A DNA stretch of 64,000 bases from Catellatospora bangladeshensis (GCF_016862575.1 NZ_BONF01000045.1:1-64000), one strand, 5' to 3'; positions 26,260 to 34,228 are shown, numbered from the stretch's first letter. Notes: a model not told the origin generated them from the letters alone. Program-made: numbers and translations.

Positions 26260-26916
26260 GTGACTCCAGCGGCAGTGCTCTTCGACATGGACGGGACCCT
26301 CTTCGACAGCGAGCCGCTGTGGGACATCGCGATCGAGGAGCTGGCCCACGCGTACGGTTCAGCGATCTCCGTCGAGGCCCGGCTGGCCATGGTCGGGCGC
26401 TCGGTCGACGAGTCGATGGTGCTGTTCCACGACAGCATCGGCCAGCCCTGGCGGGAGGCCGCCGCCAGCGCCCGCTGGATCACCGACCGGGTTACCGGGC
26501 TGTTCGCCACCGACCTGGTCTGGCGCCCCGGCGCCCGTGAGCTGCTGCACGAGGTGCGCGCCGCGGGCCTGCCCACGGCGCTGGTCACCTCCACCAGCCG
26601 GCAGTGCGTGGACGTCGCCCTGGACACCCTCGGCCGGCACAACTTCGACGCCGTCGTCTGCGGCGACGAGGTCGCCTTCACCAAGCCGCACCCCGACCCG
26701 TACCAGCGCGCCGCCAAGCTGCTCGGCGTCGACCCCACCGACTGCATCGCCATCGAGGACTCACCGACCGGCGTCGCCAGCGCCCTCGCCGCCGGCGCCC
26801 GCGTCATCGGCATCCCCCACGCCGTCAAGCTCTCCCCGATGACCGGCCTGACCCTCCTCACCACCCTCACCGGCGCCACCCTCGCCACCCTCACCACCGC
26901 CGCCTTCCCCCACTGA
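26260..26916 (+). CDS. HAD-superfamily phosphatase (beta-phosphoglucomutase-like)
   Basis: The 218-aa enzyme has HAD motif I LFDMDGTLFD (about residue 6-15, nucleophile Asp and the following Asp), motif II LVTSTS near 108, the conserved Lys in FTKPHPDPYQ near 145, and motif IV IAIEDSPTG near 164. The small helical cap after motif I places it with the phosphoglycolate phosphatase/beta-phosphoglucomutase group. The substrate cannot be told. GTG 26260 starts the protein just before motif I. A run of CCCGCC-type low complexity follows the stop to about 26970. Confidence 0.88.
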   Translation: MTPAAVLFDMDGTLFDSEPLWDIAIEELAHAYGSAISVEARLAMVGRSVDESMVLFHDSIGQPWREAAASARWITDRVTGLFATDLVWRPGARELLHEVRAAGLPTALVTSTSRQCVDVALDTLGRHNFDAVVCGDEVAFTKPHPDPYQRAAKLLGVDPTDCIAIEDSPTGVASALAAGARVIGIPHAVKLSPMTGLTLLTTLTGATLATLTTAAFPH

Positions 26917-26977
26917 CCACCACCCCCGCCCCCGCCCCCGCCGCCGCCGCTGCCCGCCCGCCTGCCCGCCGGCACTG

Positions 26978-27040
26978 CGTTGATCATGAACTTATGGCCG
27001 TGTTCGACGGTGTGTCGCGACCACAACTTCATGATCAACG
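26978..27040. repeat. Family-2 palindrome, copy 2a
   Basis: Arms CGTTGATCATGAACTTATGG and CCACAACTTCATGATCAACG enclose a 23-nt loop containing GTGTTCGACGG. The same element lies inverted at 28490. The right end supplies the stop codon of the GNAT gene. Confidence 0.85.
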
Positions 27041-27742
27041 AGTCTGGGCCTCGGTGCGCGGGGACGGTGGACCGAGGGTGGGGAAGCCGCCGGTGGGGGA
27101 GAGGGGCCGGGGGAGGCCGCTGTCGGCGGGCAGGCGGGTGGTGTGCAGGTGCGGGCAGCGCACCCGGGCCCGGCGGTCGGTGCGCCACCACCACAGGGAC
27201 TCGATCTCGCGGCCGTTCGGCAGCGTCAGCGCGCCCGCCTGCCCGTCCGTGGTGAACCCGCAGGCGGCGAGCCAGCCGCGGCTGGCCACGTTGCTCACCT
27301 CGCAGCCGGCGTACAGCGTGGTGATGCCGAAATGGCGGTGGGCCAGCTCGCACGCGGCGGTCAGCGCCTCCCGCCCGTACCCCCTGTTGCGGAAGCCGGC
27401 GCGGACGTTGCCGCCGACGAGGTGATGGCCCTCGGGGTTGCGGCTGATGTTGACCGACGCGACCGCGATCCGGGTGCGGCGCTCGACGGCGGTGAAGAGC
27501 AGCAGGTCGAGCAGGGGCGTCACCACGTCGGTATGGTCCGACGGCGGCGCGACGGCCGGGCCGTCCGGCAGCGGGCCGACGTCCTCCGGGGTCCAGCCCT
27601 GCCAGTGAAGCGCCTCGTCGTCGCCGCCGATCGCGCCGTGCTGGGCCAGGTCGGCCAGGCGTGCGCTGATCACCCACAGCCGGCGGGTCGTCACGACGTG
27701 CAGGCCGGTGCGGCGGCATCGGGAAGTCAGGCGGTCGAACAC
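27035..27742 (-). CDS. GNAT family N-acetyltransferase (RimJ/RimL-like)
   Basis: The 235-aa protein has the acetyl-CoA fold with the pyrophosphate-binding segment AGFRNRGYGREALTAACELA (about 125-145), preceded by IAVASVNISRN and followed by LYAGCEVSNVASRGWLAACGF, typical of GNATs acting on N-termini or small amines. GTG 27742 follows GAGGAG by 7 nt. The final residues (AQTR) and the stop come from the repeat at 26978, so the tail was altered or made by that element. The start lies 36 nt from a divergent methyltransferase start. The substrate is unknown. Confidence 0.82.
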   Translation of the reverse strand: MFDRLTSRCRRTGLHVVTTRRLWVISARLADLAQHGAIGGDDEALHWQGWTPEDVGPLPDGPAVAPPSDHTDVVTPLLDLLLFTAVERRTRIAVASVNISRNPEGHHLVGGNVRAGFRNRGYGREALTAACELAHRHFGITTLYAGCEVSNVASRGWLAACGFTTDGQAGALTLPNGREIESLWWWRTDRRARVRCPHLHTTRLPADSGLPRPLSPTGGFPTLGPPSPRTEAQTR

Positions 27743-27778
27743 CGGGTGGCTCCTCACGGCGGCGGGGGAACGCTGATC

Positions 27779-28483
27779 ATGCCTGATCGGTACGGCCGGG
27801 ACGACTCGGGCATGCCCCCGCTGCGCGTCCCGTTCTGGCAGCCTGAGCCGATGGCGGGGATCAAGGACTGGCACGACTGGCATCAGCCGTACGCGGACCC
27901 GGAGTCGCCCCTGTCGCAACGGCTGCGCCTGGTCCAGCGGCACGTCGCGGCGTGGCTCGACGAGCACCCGGAGCCCACCCTCACGGTGGTCAGCGCGTGT
28001 GCCGGTCAGGGGCGGGACCTGCTCGGCGTGCTCGCCGGGCGGGCCGACGCGGGGCGGGTGCGGGCCACGCTGATCGAGTTCGATCCGCGTAACGCCGCCG
28101 TGGCCCGGGAGCTGGCGGCCGGCACCGGCGCGGACGTGACGGTGGTGTGCGGCGACGCGGGAGCCACGGCGGCGTACGCCGACGCGGTCCCCGCCGACCT
28201 GGTGCTGCTCGCGGGCGTGCTGGGCAACATCAGCGACGACGACGTACGCGGCACCGTCACCGCGCTGCCGCAGCTGTGCGCCCCGAACGCGACGGTCGTC
28301 TGGACCCGCACCCGGCGTGCCCCCGACCTGACTCCGGCGATCCGATCCTGGTTCGCCGAGGCCGGCTTCGCGGAGCGGGCCTTCCATGCCCCGGACGATG
28401 TGCTCTTCTCGGTCGGGGTGCACCGGCTCACTGCTCCACCCCGGCGCCTGGATCCGTCCCTGCGCCTGTTCCGGTTCACCTGA
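27779..28483 (+). CDS. Class I SAM-dependent methyltransferase-like protein
   Basis: The 234-aa protein has a Rossmann methyltransferase core: motif I TVVSACAGQGRDLLGVL (about 68-84), motif II ATLIEFDPRN, VVCGDAGATAAYAD (about 123) and the strand LVLLAGVLGNISDDD. The WHDWHQPY segment near residue 30 is typical of a group of actinobacterial small-molecule methyltransferases. ATG 27779 has a GGGGA site; ATG 27812 and 27851 are possible starts. It is divergent from the GNAT gene, and both are bracketed by inverted family-2 repeats. The substrate is unknown. Confidence 0.75.
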   Translation: MPDRYGRDDSGMPPLRVPFWQPEPMAGIKDWHDWHQPYADPESPLSQRLRLVQRHVAAWLDEHPEPTLTVVSACAGQGRDLLGVLAGRADAGRVRATLIEFDPRNAAVARELAAGTGADVTVVCGDAGATAAYADAVPADLVLLAGVLGNISDDDVRGTVTALPQLCAPNATVVWTRTRRAPDLTPAIRSWFAEAGFAERAFHAPDDVLFSVGVHRLTAPPRRLDPSLRLFRFT

Positions 28484-28489
28484 CCCAGA

Positions 28490-28549
28490 TCGATCATGAA
28501 GTTAGGGGTGCCGACACGCCGTCGAACACGCCCATAAGTTCATGATCGA
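28490..28549. repeat. Family-2 palindrome, copy 2b (inverted relative to 2a)
   Basis: Reverse complement of the element at 26978 with a few differences, including the CGTCGAACACG loop. It lies 7 nt after the methyltransferase stop. Confidence 0.85.
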
Positions 28550-28561
28550 CACAGGAAAGAG

Positions 28562-28587
28562 GGGCCCGGCGCGGGTGCGCCGGGCCC
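28562..28587 (-). terminator. Hairpin after the substrate-binding protein gene
   Basis: Perfect 11-bp stem GGGCCCGGCGC / GCGCCGGGCCC with a 4-nt loop; on the minus strand it is followed by CCTCTTTCC. Confidence 0.8.
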
Positions 28588-28603
28588 GGGGCCGGTGGGT
28601 GGG

Positions 28604-29611
28604 TCAGGGGTTGGGGACGAGGGTGCCGTCGGAGGAGAAGACGGTGCCCAGGGTGGCCTTGCCGGTGGTCAGCGCGGTCTTGGTCTGGGCGCCGCCGGCG
28701 TCGGCCTGCAGGAAGTTGCCGAACTTGATGCCGTAGGTCTTGTCCAGGCCGGGCTGGCAGAACGGGCGCTCGGGGCACTCGGCGGGGCCGGCCAGGATCG
28801 AGGCGGTGCCGGAGCACTTCGCGGCGAAGTCCGACAGCGTCTTGAGCTGGTGCTGGTCCGCGAACGCCTTGGTCACCGCGTACGCGTTCTGGTCGGCGGC
28901 CTTGGACGGGGTGCCGACGGTCAGGCCCGCCTTGGCCGCCAGCTCCTTCAGGGCGGTGACGGTCGCGTCGATGTCACCGGTCGCCTTCGGCGCGGCGTCC
29001 TTGCCGTTCTGCTTCTGGTTGAGGAACTCGGTGAGCGTCGCGGCGTACTCGGGGAACACGGTCAGCTCGCCGCGCTCCAGGGCCGCCTCGTACAGCTCGC
29101 GGTTGCCGGTGGTCTGCACGGTGGCCTTGAAGCCCGCGGCGTTCAGCGCGATCTTGTAGAGCTCGGCCAGGGTGCGGCTCTCCGGGAAGTTGGCCGCGCC
29201 GACCGTGACCGGCCCGTTGCCGCCGGACAGGCCGCTGGTCAGGCCCGCCTGCGCGGCGAAGTCCTGTGCCGCGACCTGCGAGGTCTTGCGGTCCACCTCG
29301 ACGGCCTTGTTCAGCGCGACCAGCTTCGGGGTGTCCAGGGCGGCGGCGACCTTGTCGACCGCGGCCAGCAGCGCGGGGGAGGCGGCCTTGGCGTTGGCGA
29401 CCGCGATGACGTTGTCGGCGTTCTGCAGGTGCTTGTCGTCCTCGAGGACCACCAGCTGGTCGCCGGCCACGGGCGCGCAGCCCGCGCCGGAAACGGTGGC
29501 CGGGGCCTCGGTGCCGGAGGAGCCCGCCTGGCCGCAGCCGGCCAGCGCGAGCGCCGCCGTGCTGACAGCGGCCAGGAGGAGGACGGACGCCCTCCGGGTG
29601 TGCGTTGCCAT
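28604..29611 (-). CDS. Glycine betaine/choline-type ABC substrate-binding lipoprotein, circularly permuted
   Basis: The 335-aa lipoprotein has a signal peptide and lipobox LAGC (Cys26). The OpuAC-type domain is present, but its parts are reordered: residues 53-123 (LVVLEDDKHLQNADNV through VAAQDFAAQ) correspond to the usual C-terminal end of OpuAC proteins, while 135-335 (VTVGAANFPESRTLAELY to GTVFSSDGTL) correspond to the usual N-terminal and middle part. The expected role is capture of a quaternary amine for the two permeases and ATPase nearby. ATG 29611 has GGAAGG upstream. The imperfect dyad TTGTGAAATTTCGTGAA at 29681 may be regulatory. Confidence 0.88.
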   Translation of the reverse strand: MATHTRRASVLLLAAVSTAALALAGCGQAGSSGTEAPATVSGAGCAPVAGDQLVVLEDDKHLQNADNVIAVANAKAASPALLAAVDKVAAALDTPKLVALNKAVEVDRKTSQVAAQDFAAQAGLTSGLSGGNGPVTVGAANFPESRTLAELYKIALNAAGFKATVQTTGNRELYEAALERGELTVFPEYAATLTEFLNQKQNGKDAAPKATGDIDATVTALKELAAKAGLTVGTPSKAADQNAYAVTKAFADQHQLKTLSDFAAKCSGTASILAGPAECPERPFCQPGLDKTYGIKFGNFLQADAGGAQTKTALTTGKATLGTVFSSDGTLVPNP

Positions 29612-29812
29612 CTTTATGTCTCGCCTTCCGTCGGGCAGAAGAATGCTCAACAGCCTTCTTAACGGGTACCTGGGACATCCTTGTGAAATTTCGTGAACCG
29701 TGCTCGACCTACCCCGGCCCGATATTTCGCAAACTGTTCACATCCGCAGGTCAACGCGTTCCCGTGCCCGGCGCGAAGTGATCGAGGTCATGCCTGCTGC
29801 CAGGGGGTACGG

Positions 29813-30538
29813 CTAGGCCTCGCCCGGCAGCGCGTCGGCGACCGAGGCCGGCGGCCGGTGCGCGCCCCGGCGCAGCGCCCTGGGCAGCAGCGCCTTCTCG
29901 GCGAGCGCGAGCAGCCCCTCCATACCCAGGCAGAGCACCGCGACCAGCAGCCCGCCGGCCAGCACCTGCCCGCCGCCCGCGTTCATGCCCAGCCCGAAAC
30001 CGCGACTGATGATCATGCCGAGGCCGCCGCCGTTGACGAACGCGGCCAGCGTCGCGGTGGCGATCACCTGCACCGCCGCGATCCGGAACCCGTTGGCCAG
30101 GTACGGCACCGCCAGCGGCAGCTCCACCTTGCGCAGCAGCTGACCGCCGGACAGGCCCATGCCCCGGCCCGCGTCGCGCACCTCGGGGTCCACCTCACGC
30201 AGGCCCAGGTACGCGTTGGCCAGCAGCGGCGGGATCGCGAACAGGGCCAGGGCCAGGATGATCGCGGGCTGGCCGAAGCCGATCGCGGTCAGCGGGAAGA
30301 TGGTCAGCAGCGCCACCGTCGGGATCGCCCGGCTCAGGTTGGTCACCGTCACCACGGCCGGCCCGCCCCGCCCGGCGTGCCCCAGCCAGATGCCCAGCGG
30401 CCAGGCCACCGCGCACCCGAGCGCCACCGCCGCCGCCGAGATCCACAGATGCTCCCCGGTCCGCGCGAGGATCCCATCCGGATTGGTCCAGTTCAGCGGG
30501 TCGTTCAGCCATACCACCGCGTCGTCGATCCCGCTCAT
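29813..30538 (-). CDS. Glycine betaine/choline ABC transporter permease (OpuBB/BD type)
   Basis: The 241-aa permease has about six membrane segments and the family's cytoplasmic loop with AGRGMGLSGGQLLRKVELPL (about 122-141), equivalent to the EAA motif. The segment NLSRAIPTVALLTIFP is typical of OpuB permeases. It forms one half of the transmembrane channel with the permease at 30639. A 100-nt gap with a family-4 repeat separates the two genes, and about 200 nt without a gene follow before the binding-protein gene. Confidence 0.9.
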   Translation of the reverse strand: MSGIDDAVVWLNDPLNWTNPDGILARTGEHLWISAAAVALGCAVAWPLGIWLGHAGRGGPAVVTVTNLSRAIPTVALLTIFPLTAIGFGQPAIILALALFAIPPLLANAYLGLREVDPEVRDAGRGMGLSGGQLLRKVELPLAVPYLANGFRIAAVQVIATATLAAFVNGGGLGMIISRGFGLGMNAGGGQVLAGGLLVAVLCLGMEGLLALAEKALLPRALRRGAHRPPASVADALPGEA

Positions 30539-30565
30539 GCCGCGCCCCCCGCCCGCCGCGTGGTT

Positions 30566-30625
30566 GCAGTTTCGGGGAAACCGCGGGATGGCGGCCGCTC
30601 TTTCGTGCAGTTTCCCCGAAACTGC
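30566..30625. repeat. Family-4 60-nt palindrome, copy 4b
   Basis: GCAGTTTCGGGGAAA and TTTCCCCGAAACTGC bound a 60-nt inverted repeat placed between two permease genes of one transporter. It may attenuate transcription between them or be a recent insertion. Confidence 0.85.
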
Positions 30626-30638
30626 GCCACGGTCGGGG

Positions 30639-31349
30639 TCATGCGGTCCTCCGGCGGGTCCAGGGGGTGACGAGGCGGGTGAGGAGGAGGAGGGCGAGGT
30701 CGAGGACCAGGGCGAGGGCTACGCAGAGGAGGGTGGCGGTCATGATCTGGGGGCGGTAGAAGTTGGTGTTGAAGCCGCCGATGATCAGGTTGCCGAGGCC
30801 GCCGAAGCCGACGATCTCGCCGACGGTGACCAGCGCCACGGTGGAGACCGTCGCGATGCGCAGGCCGGTCATGATGCCGGGCATGGCCAGCGGCAGCTCG
30901 ATGCGCCACAGCAGGGCGCCGCGGCCGTAGCCCATGCCCCGGGCCGCGTCCAGCACCTCGGCGGGCACCTGGCGCAGGCCGGTCAGCGTGTTGCGCACGA
31001 TGGTGAGCAGCGCGTACAGGATGAGTCCGATCAGCACCGTCACCGGGGTGATGCCGGTGAACGGGGCGAGGAACGCGAACAGGGCCAGCGACGGGATGGT
31101 GTAGAGCACACCGGTGAAGCCCAGGATCGGCCCGGTCAGCGTGCCGAACCGGTACGCCAGCACGGCCAGCGGGATCGCGAGCACCGTGGCCACCACGACG
31201 GCGGCTAAGGTCAACAGCAGGTGTTCGCGCAGCGCGGCGAGCAGGGTGTCGGTGTTCTGGCTGACGTAGCTCCAGGAGAACCAGGGATTACGTGGATCGT
31301 CGCCCGCGACGGCCCAGCCGGACACGGCGTAGCTGACCTTGGAGGGCAT
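30639..31349 (-). CDS. Glycine betaine/choline ABC transporter permease
   Basis: The 236-aa permease has about six membrane segments, with GVLYTIPSLALFAFLAP (about 100) and the loop AARGMGYGRGALLWRIELPL (about 154-173) for ATPase contact. Its ATG is only 2 nt from the divergent ATPase start, and no ribosome site precedes it. Instead TACGGT lies 6 nt upstream, indicating a leaderless mRNA whose promoter is inside the ATPase gene. It probably works with the 29813 permease, the binding protein and the ATPase. Confidence 0.9.
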   Translation of the reverse strand: MPSKVSYAVSGWAVAGDDPRNPWFSWSYVSQNTDTLLAALREHLLLTLAAVVVATVLAIPLAVLAYRFGTLTGPILGFTGVLYTIPSLALFAFLAPFTGITPVTVLIGLILYALLTIVRNTLTGLRQVPAEVLDAARGMGYGRGALLWRIELPLAMPGIMTGLRIATVSTVALVTVGEIVGFGGLGNLIIGGFNTNFYRPQIMTATLLCVALALVLDLALLLLTRLVTPWTRRRTA

Positions 31350-31361
31350 AGGTGAACCGTA
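31350..31361 (-). promoter_or_regulatory. -10 hexamer placing a leaderless start at 31349
   Basis: TACGGT (31361-31356, minus strand), 6 nt, then ATG. It overlaps the first codons of the divergent ATPase gene. Confidence 0.5.
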
Positions 31362-32326
31362 CCGCCGCGGTGTCGATCCGGCTGGAGGGTGTCCGCAAGC
31401 AGTACGACGACGGCACCGTCGCCGTCCGTGAGCTGAGCCTGGAGCTGCCCGCCGGGGAGCTGACAGTGCTGGTCGGCCCGTCCGGCTGCGGCAAGTCCAC
31501 CATCCTGCGCATGATCAACCGGCTGATCGAGCCGTCCGCGGGCCGGATGTGGCTCGGCGATGACGAGATCACCGCGGTGGACCCGATCGGGCTGCGCCGC
31601 CGCATCGGGTACGTCATCCAGAACGTCGGCCTGTTCCCGCACCAGACCGTGCGCGACAACGTGGCCACCGTGCCGAAGCTGCTCGGCTGGCCGAAGCAGC
31701 GCGTCGCCGAGCGCACCGCCGAGCTGCTCGACCTGGTCGGGCTGGACCCGGCGCGGTACGCGGCCCGCTACCCGCACGAGCTGTCCGGCGGGCAGCGCCA
31801 GCGGGTCGGGGTGGCCCGCGCGCTGGCCGCCGACCCGGTGGTGCTGCTGATGGACGAGCCGTTCTCCGCGGTGGACCCGATCGTGCGCGGGCGGCTGCAG
31901 GACGAGTTCCTGCGGCTGCAGCAGACGGTGCGCAAGACGATCGTGTTCGTGACGCACGACGTGGACGAGGCGGTGCGCCTCGGCGACCGGATCGTGGTGC
32001 TGTCCGAGGGCGGGAGGCTGGAGCAGTTCGCCCCGCCCGCGGTGCTGCTGTCGCGCCCGGCCAACGACTTCGTGGCCGAGTTCGTCGGGTCCGACCGCGG
32101 CATCAAGCTGCTCGCGGTGACCCCGATCCCGCGCGAGGGCCTGCGCCCGCTGCCGGACGGCCACGTCTCGGCCGCGCAGGCGCCGTCGGTGCCGCTCGGG
32201 GGCTCGCTGCGGGACGCGCTCGCCGCGCTGCTGGAGGGCGACACAGGCTGGGTCGCCGTGCACGACGGCGGCACCGCGCTCGGCATCCTCACCCCGGAGG
32301 ACGTCTACTCCGTGCTGCGCCGCTGA
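31352..32326 (+). CDS. Glycine betaine/choline ABC transporter ATPase with CBS region
   Basis: The 324-aa ATPase has Walker A GPSGCGKST (about 38-46), Q-loop VIQNVGLFPHQT, signature LSGGQRQRVGVARAL (about 143) and Walker B VLLMDEPFSAVD, then H-loop VFVTHD. The C-terminal 75 residues form a short CBS-like region (LEGDTGWVAVHDGGTALGIL), the osmosensing module in OpuA-type ATPases. GTG 31352 has GGAGGG 5 nt upstream, a site that lies within the first codons of the divergent permease. It energises the adjacent importer. Confidence 0.92.
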   Translation: MNRTAAVSIRLEGVRKQYDDGTVAVRELSLELPAGELTVLVGPSGCGKSTILRMINRLIEPSAGRMWLGDDEITAVDPIGLRRRIGYVIQNVGLFPHQTVRDNVATVPKLLGWPKQRVAERTAELLDLVGLDPARYAARYPHELSGGQRQRVGVARALAADPVVLLMDEPFSAVDPIVRGRLQDEFLRLQQTVRKTIVFVTHDVDEAVRLGDRIVVLSEGGRLEQFAPPAVLLSRPANDFVAEFVGSDRGIKLLAVTPIPREGLRPLPDGHVSAAQAPSVPLGGSLRDALAALLEGDTGWVAVHDGGTALGILTPEDVYSVLRR

Positions 32327-32364
32327 CCCGGCCCGCCGGGATCATCCGGCTTGATCGTCCGACT

Positions 32365-32415
32365 TGCCTGGCACATGGGCGTATCTTGAGCGCGCATACG
32401 CCCATGTGCCAGGCA
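32365..32415. repeat. Perfect 20-bp inverted repeat between convergent genes
   Basis: TGCCTGGCACATGGGCGTAT (32365-32384) pairs perfectly with ATACGCCCATGTGCCAGGCA (32396-32415), with an 11-nt loop. It lies between the stops of the ATPase and the FAD monooxygenase and can terminate both. No second copy is seen in the window. Confidence 0.8.
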
Positions 32416-32461
32416 GGTTGAGCGATCTTGTGGGGCGTGGGGGACGATTTCGGATGGGCGG

Positions 32462-34048
32462 TCAGCGGGGTGCGCCGAACCAGCGGGTGAGGGCCTCCGG
32501 GAGGCCGGCGGGGTCGCCGGGGGCGGAGGCGGCCCAGGCGACGTAGCCGTCGGGGCGGATCAGGAGCGCCGGGGGAGCGTTCCGGTCGTGCGACCGGGCC
32601 GCGACGACGGTCACCCGGTCCCGCCACGGCGCGGCGGCCCCGGCGTGAGGTGCGGCGGCCTCCCCGGTGAGGTCGAGCAGCAGGGGGCGGGCATCGCGCA
32701 GCAGGGCGGCCAGGCGGGTGCGCCGGCCGCCGACGACCAGACGCAGATCGGGGACCAGCCGCCCCACGAGCGGGTGGCCGCCGCCCAGGTCGTACGCCGT
32801 GTCGGCACCGGCAAGGCCCGCGGCGATCTCCCGCCGGAACTCCGGCTCGCGCAGGCGCACGGCCAGCGCCTCCCGCCGCGCGGTCACCTCGGCGCCGGGT
32901 GCCATCAGGGCGGCCTGCTCGGCCGTGCGGGCCAGCGCCCGACGGGCCAGCGGAGCCCGTTCGGCCTGGTAGGTGTCGAGCAGGGCGGGGGGCACGTCGC
33001 CGCGCAGCACCGCGGCGAGCTCCCAGGCCAGGTTCACCGCGTCCTGCAGGCCGAGGTTGAGATTGGACCCGCCGAACCCGGCGAACACGTGCGCGGCGTC
33101 GCCCGCGACGAACACCCGGCCCGCCCGGTACGGCTCGGCGACGCGGCTGTTGCGGCCGGTCAGCCTGCGCAGGATCCACGGCCGTCCCTCGGGCGGCGCC
33201 AGCACGGGGATGTCGGCACCGGCCACCCGCCACAGGCTCTCCCGCACCTCCGCGAGGGTGACCGGGCTGTCCCCGCTCGGCACCGCGGCGTCCCACTCGT
33301 GCGTGCTGACCACGTGCACCCCGGGGATGAACGAGGCCAACGTGAACGCTCCGCGCGGCGTGCGGTGCAGCTGGTAGGGCCGGTACACGGCACCGCCCGC
33401 ACGCAGCGCGCCGCCGGCCGTGCGCGCGGACCGGGGCAGCACCACGTGCGCCATCCGGATCACCAGGTCGCGGCTGGTCTCGCCGGGGAAGCCGATCCCG
33501 GCGGCCTTGCGGACCGTGCTGTGCGACCCGTCGCAGCCGACGAGGTAGCGCGCCCGGATCCGGTAGGACCCGTCCGGACCGGTGACGTCGACGGTCACGC
33601 CCGCGGTGTCCTGGGCCAGACCGGTCAGCGTGTGCCCGCGGCGGATGTCGGCGCCGAGCCCGCTCGCGTGCCGGGCGAACACGTGCTCCATGTGCAGCTG
33701 CGGCACGGCGAGCACCTGCAGCGGGTTGGGGCGGACCCGGCGCAGGTCCAGCCGGAACCCGGCGTACGAGAACGCGCGGATCGGGCGGGGGCGGCTGCCG
33801 TACGCGCCGGTGAGCCGGCGCCGCAGCGCCGCGGCCGGTCCGCGGTCGTGGCGGGCCAGGGCGCGGTAGAGGCCCCGGTGGTACATCACCTCGACCACCT
33901 GGCCGACCAGGCCGTTGGCGCGCGGCACCGGATCGGGCTCGGCCCGCTGCTCCAGGACCAGCACGTCCACCCCGGCCAGCCGCAGCTCTGCGGCGAGCAG
34001 CAGTCCGGTCGGCCCACCCCCGGCCACCACCACGTCGACGTCGTGCAC
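32462..34048 (-). CDS. Class A FAD-dependent aromatic monooxygenase
   Basis: The 528-aa flavoprotein has the dinucleotide-binding GGGPTGLLLAAEL (about 10-22), the DG motif GCDGSHSTVRKAAG (about 154-167) and the GD motif FVAGDAAHVFAGFGG (about 272-286), which identify the PHBH/UbiH hydroxylase group that includes polyketide hydroxylases and rifampicin monooxygenase. NAD(P)H and O2 are the expected co-substrates. GTG 34048 was chosen: GGAGG stands directly before it, and an upstream ATG would read through a hairpin. Two operator palindromes cover its promoter. It may modify an aromatic antibiotic or a xenobiotic; the substrate is not known. Confidence 0.9.
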   Translation of the reverse strand: MHDVDVVVAGGGPTGLLLAAELRLAGVDVLVLEQRAEPDPVPRANGLVGQVVEVMYHRGLYRALARHDRGPAAALRRRLTGAYGSRPRPIRAFSYAGFRLDLRRVRPNPLQVLAVPQLHMEHVFARHASGLGADIRRGHTLTGLAQDTAGVTVDVTGPDGSYRIRARYLVGCDGSHSTVRKAAGIGFPGETSRDLVIRMAHVVLPRSARTAGGALRAGGAVYRPYQLHRTPRGAFTLASFIPGVHVVSTHEWDAAVPSGDSPVTLAEVRESLWRVAGADIPVLAPPEGRPWILRRLTGRNSRVAEPYRAGRVFVAGDAAHVFAGFGGSNLNLGLQDAVNLAWELAAVLRGDVPPALLDTYQAERAPLARRALARTAEQAALMAPGAEVTARREALAVRLREPEFRREIAAGLAGADTAYDLGGGHPLVGRLVPDLRLVVGGRRTRLAALLRDARPLLLDLTGEAAAPHAGAAAPWRDRVTVVAARSHDRNAPPALLIRPDGYVAWAASAPGDPAGLPEALTRWFGAPR

Positions 34049-34060
34049 GGCCCCCTCCAA

Positions 34061-34122
34061 GATCTGTTTTTGTGGACGCGCGGTGTCGTCCTGGCAGCAG
34101 CAGGCGTCCACAAAAACGGATC
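34061..34122 (-). repeat. 19-bp stem-loop in the leader of the FAD monooxygenase mRNA
   Basis: GATCTGTTTTTGTGGACGC (34061-34079) pairs with GCGTCCACAAAAACGGATC (34104-34122), one mismatch, 24-nt loop. On the mRNA the stem ends just before the GGAGG ribosome site, so it could affect translation, or be a mobile palindrome. Confidence 0.65.
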
Positions 34123-34134
34123 ACGCCCACCGTG

Positions 34135-34181
34135 TTGTCAACCGTAGTTGACAAACGGGGGCGGCGTCAACCTGGGTTGAC
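34135..34181 (-). promoter_or_regulatory. Double-operator promoter of the FAD monooxygenase
   Basis: Two palindromes lie 29 nt apart: TTGTCAACCGTAGTTGACAA (34135-34154, perfect 8-nt arms) and GTCAACCTGGGTTGAC (34166-34181, perfect 7-nt arms). On the minus strand TTGACG from the second and TACGGT from the first form a -35/-10 pair with an 18-nt spacer. A TetR- or MarR-type dimer on both sites would block the promoter. No such regulator gene is in the window nearby. Confidence 0.7.
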
Positions 34182-34228
34182 AGGCACGCGGTCACGCGGT
34201 CGGCCCGCTCATGAGTGGTCGGGCCGGG

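Noticed and set aside
26917-26975. Coding end or structured RNA after the HAD gene
   Set aside because: It is a simple CCGCC/CCCGCC low-complexity run with no reading-frame support or stem pattern.
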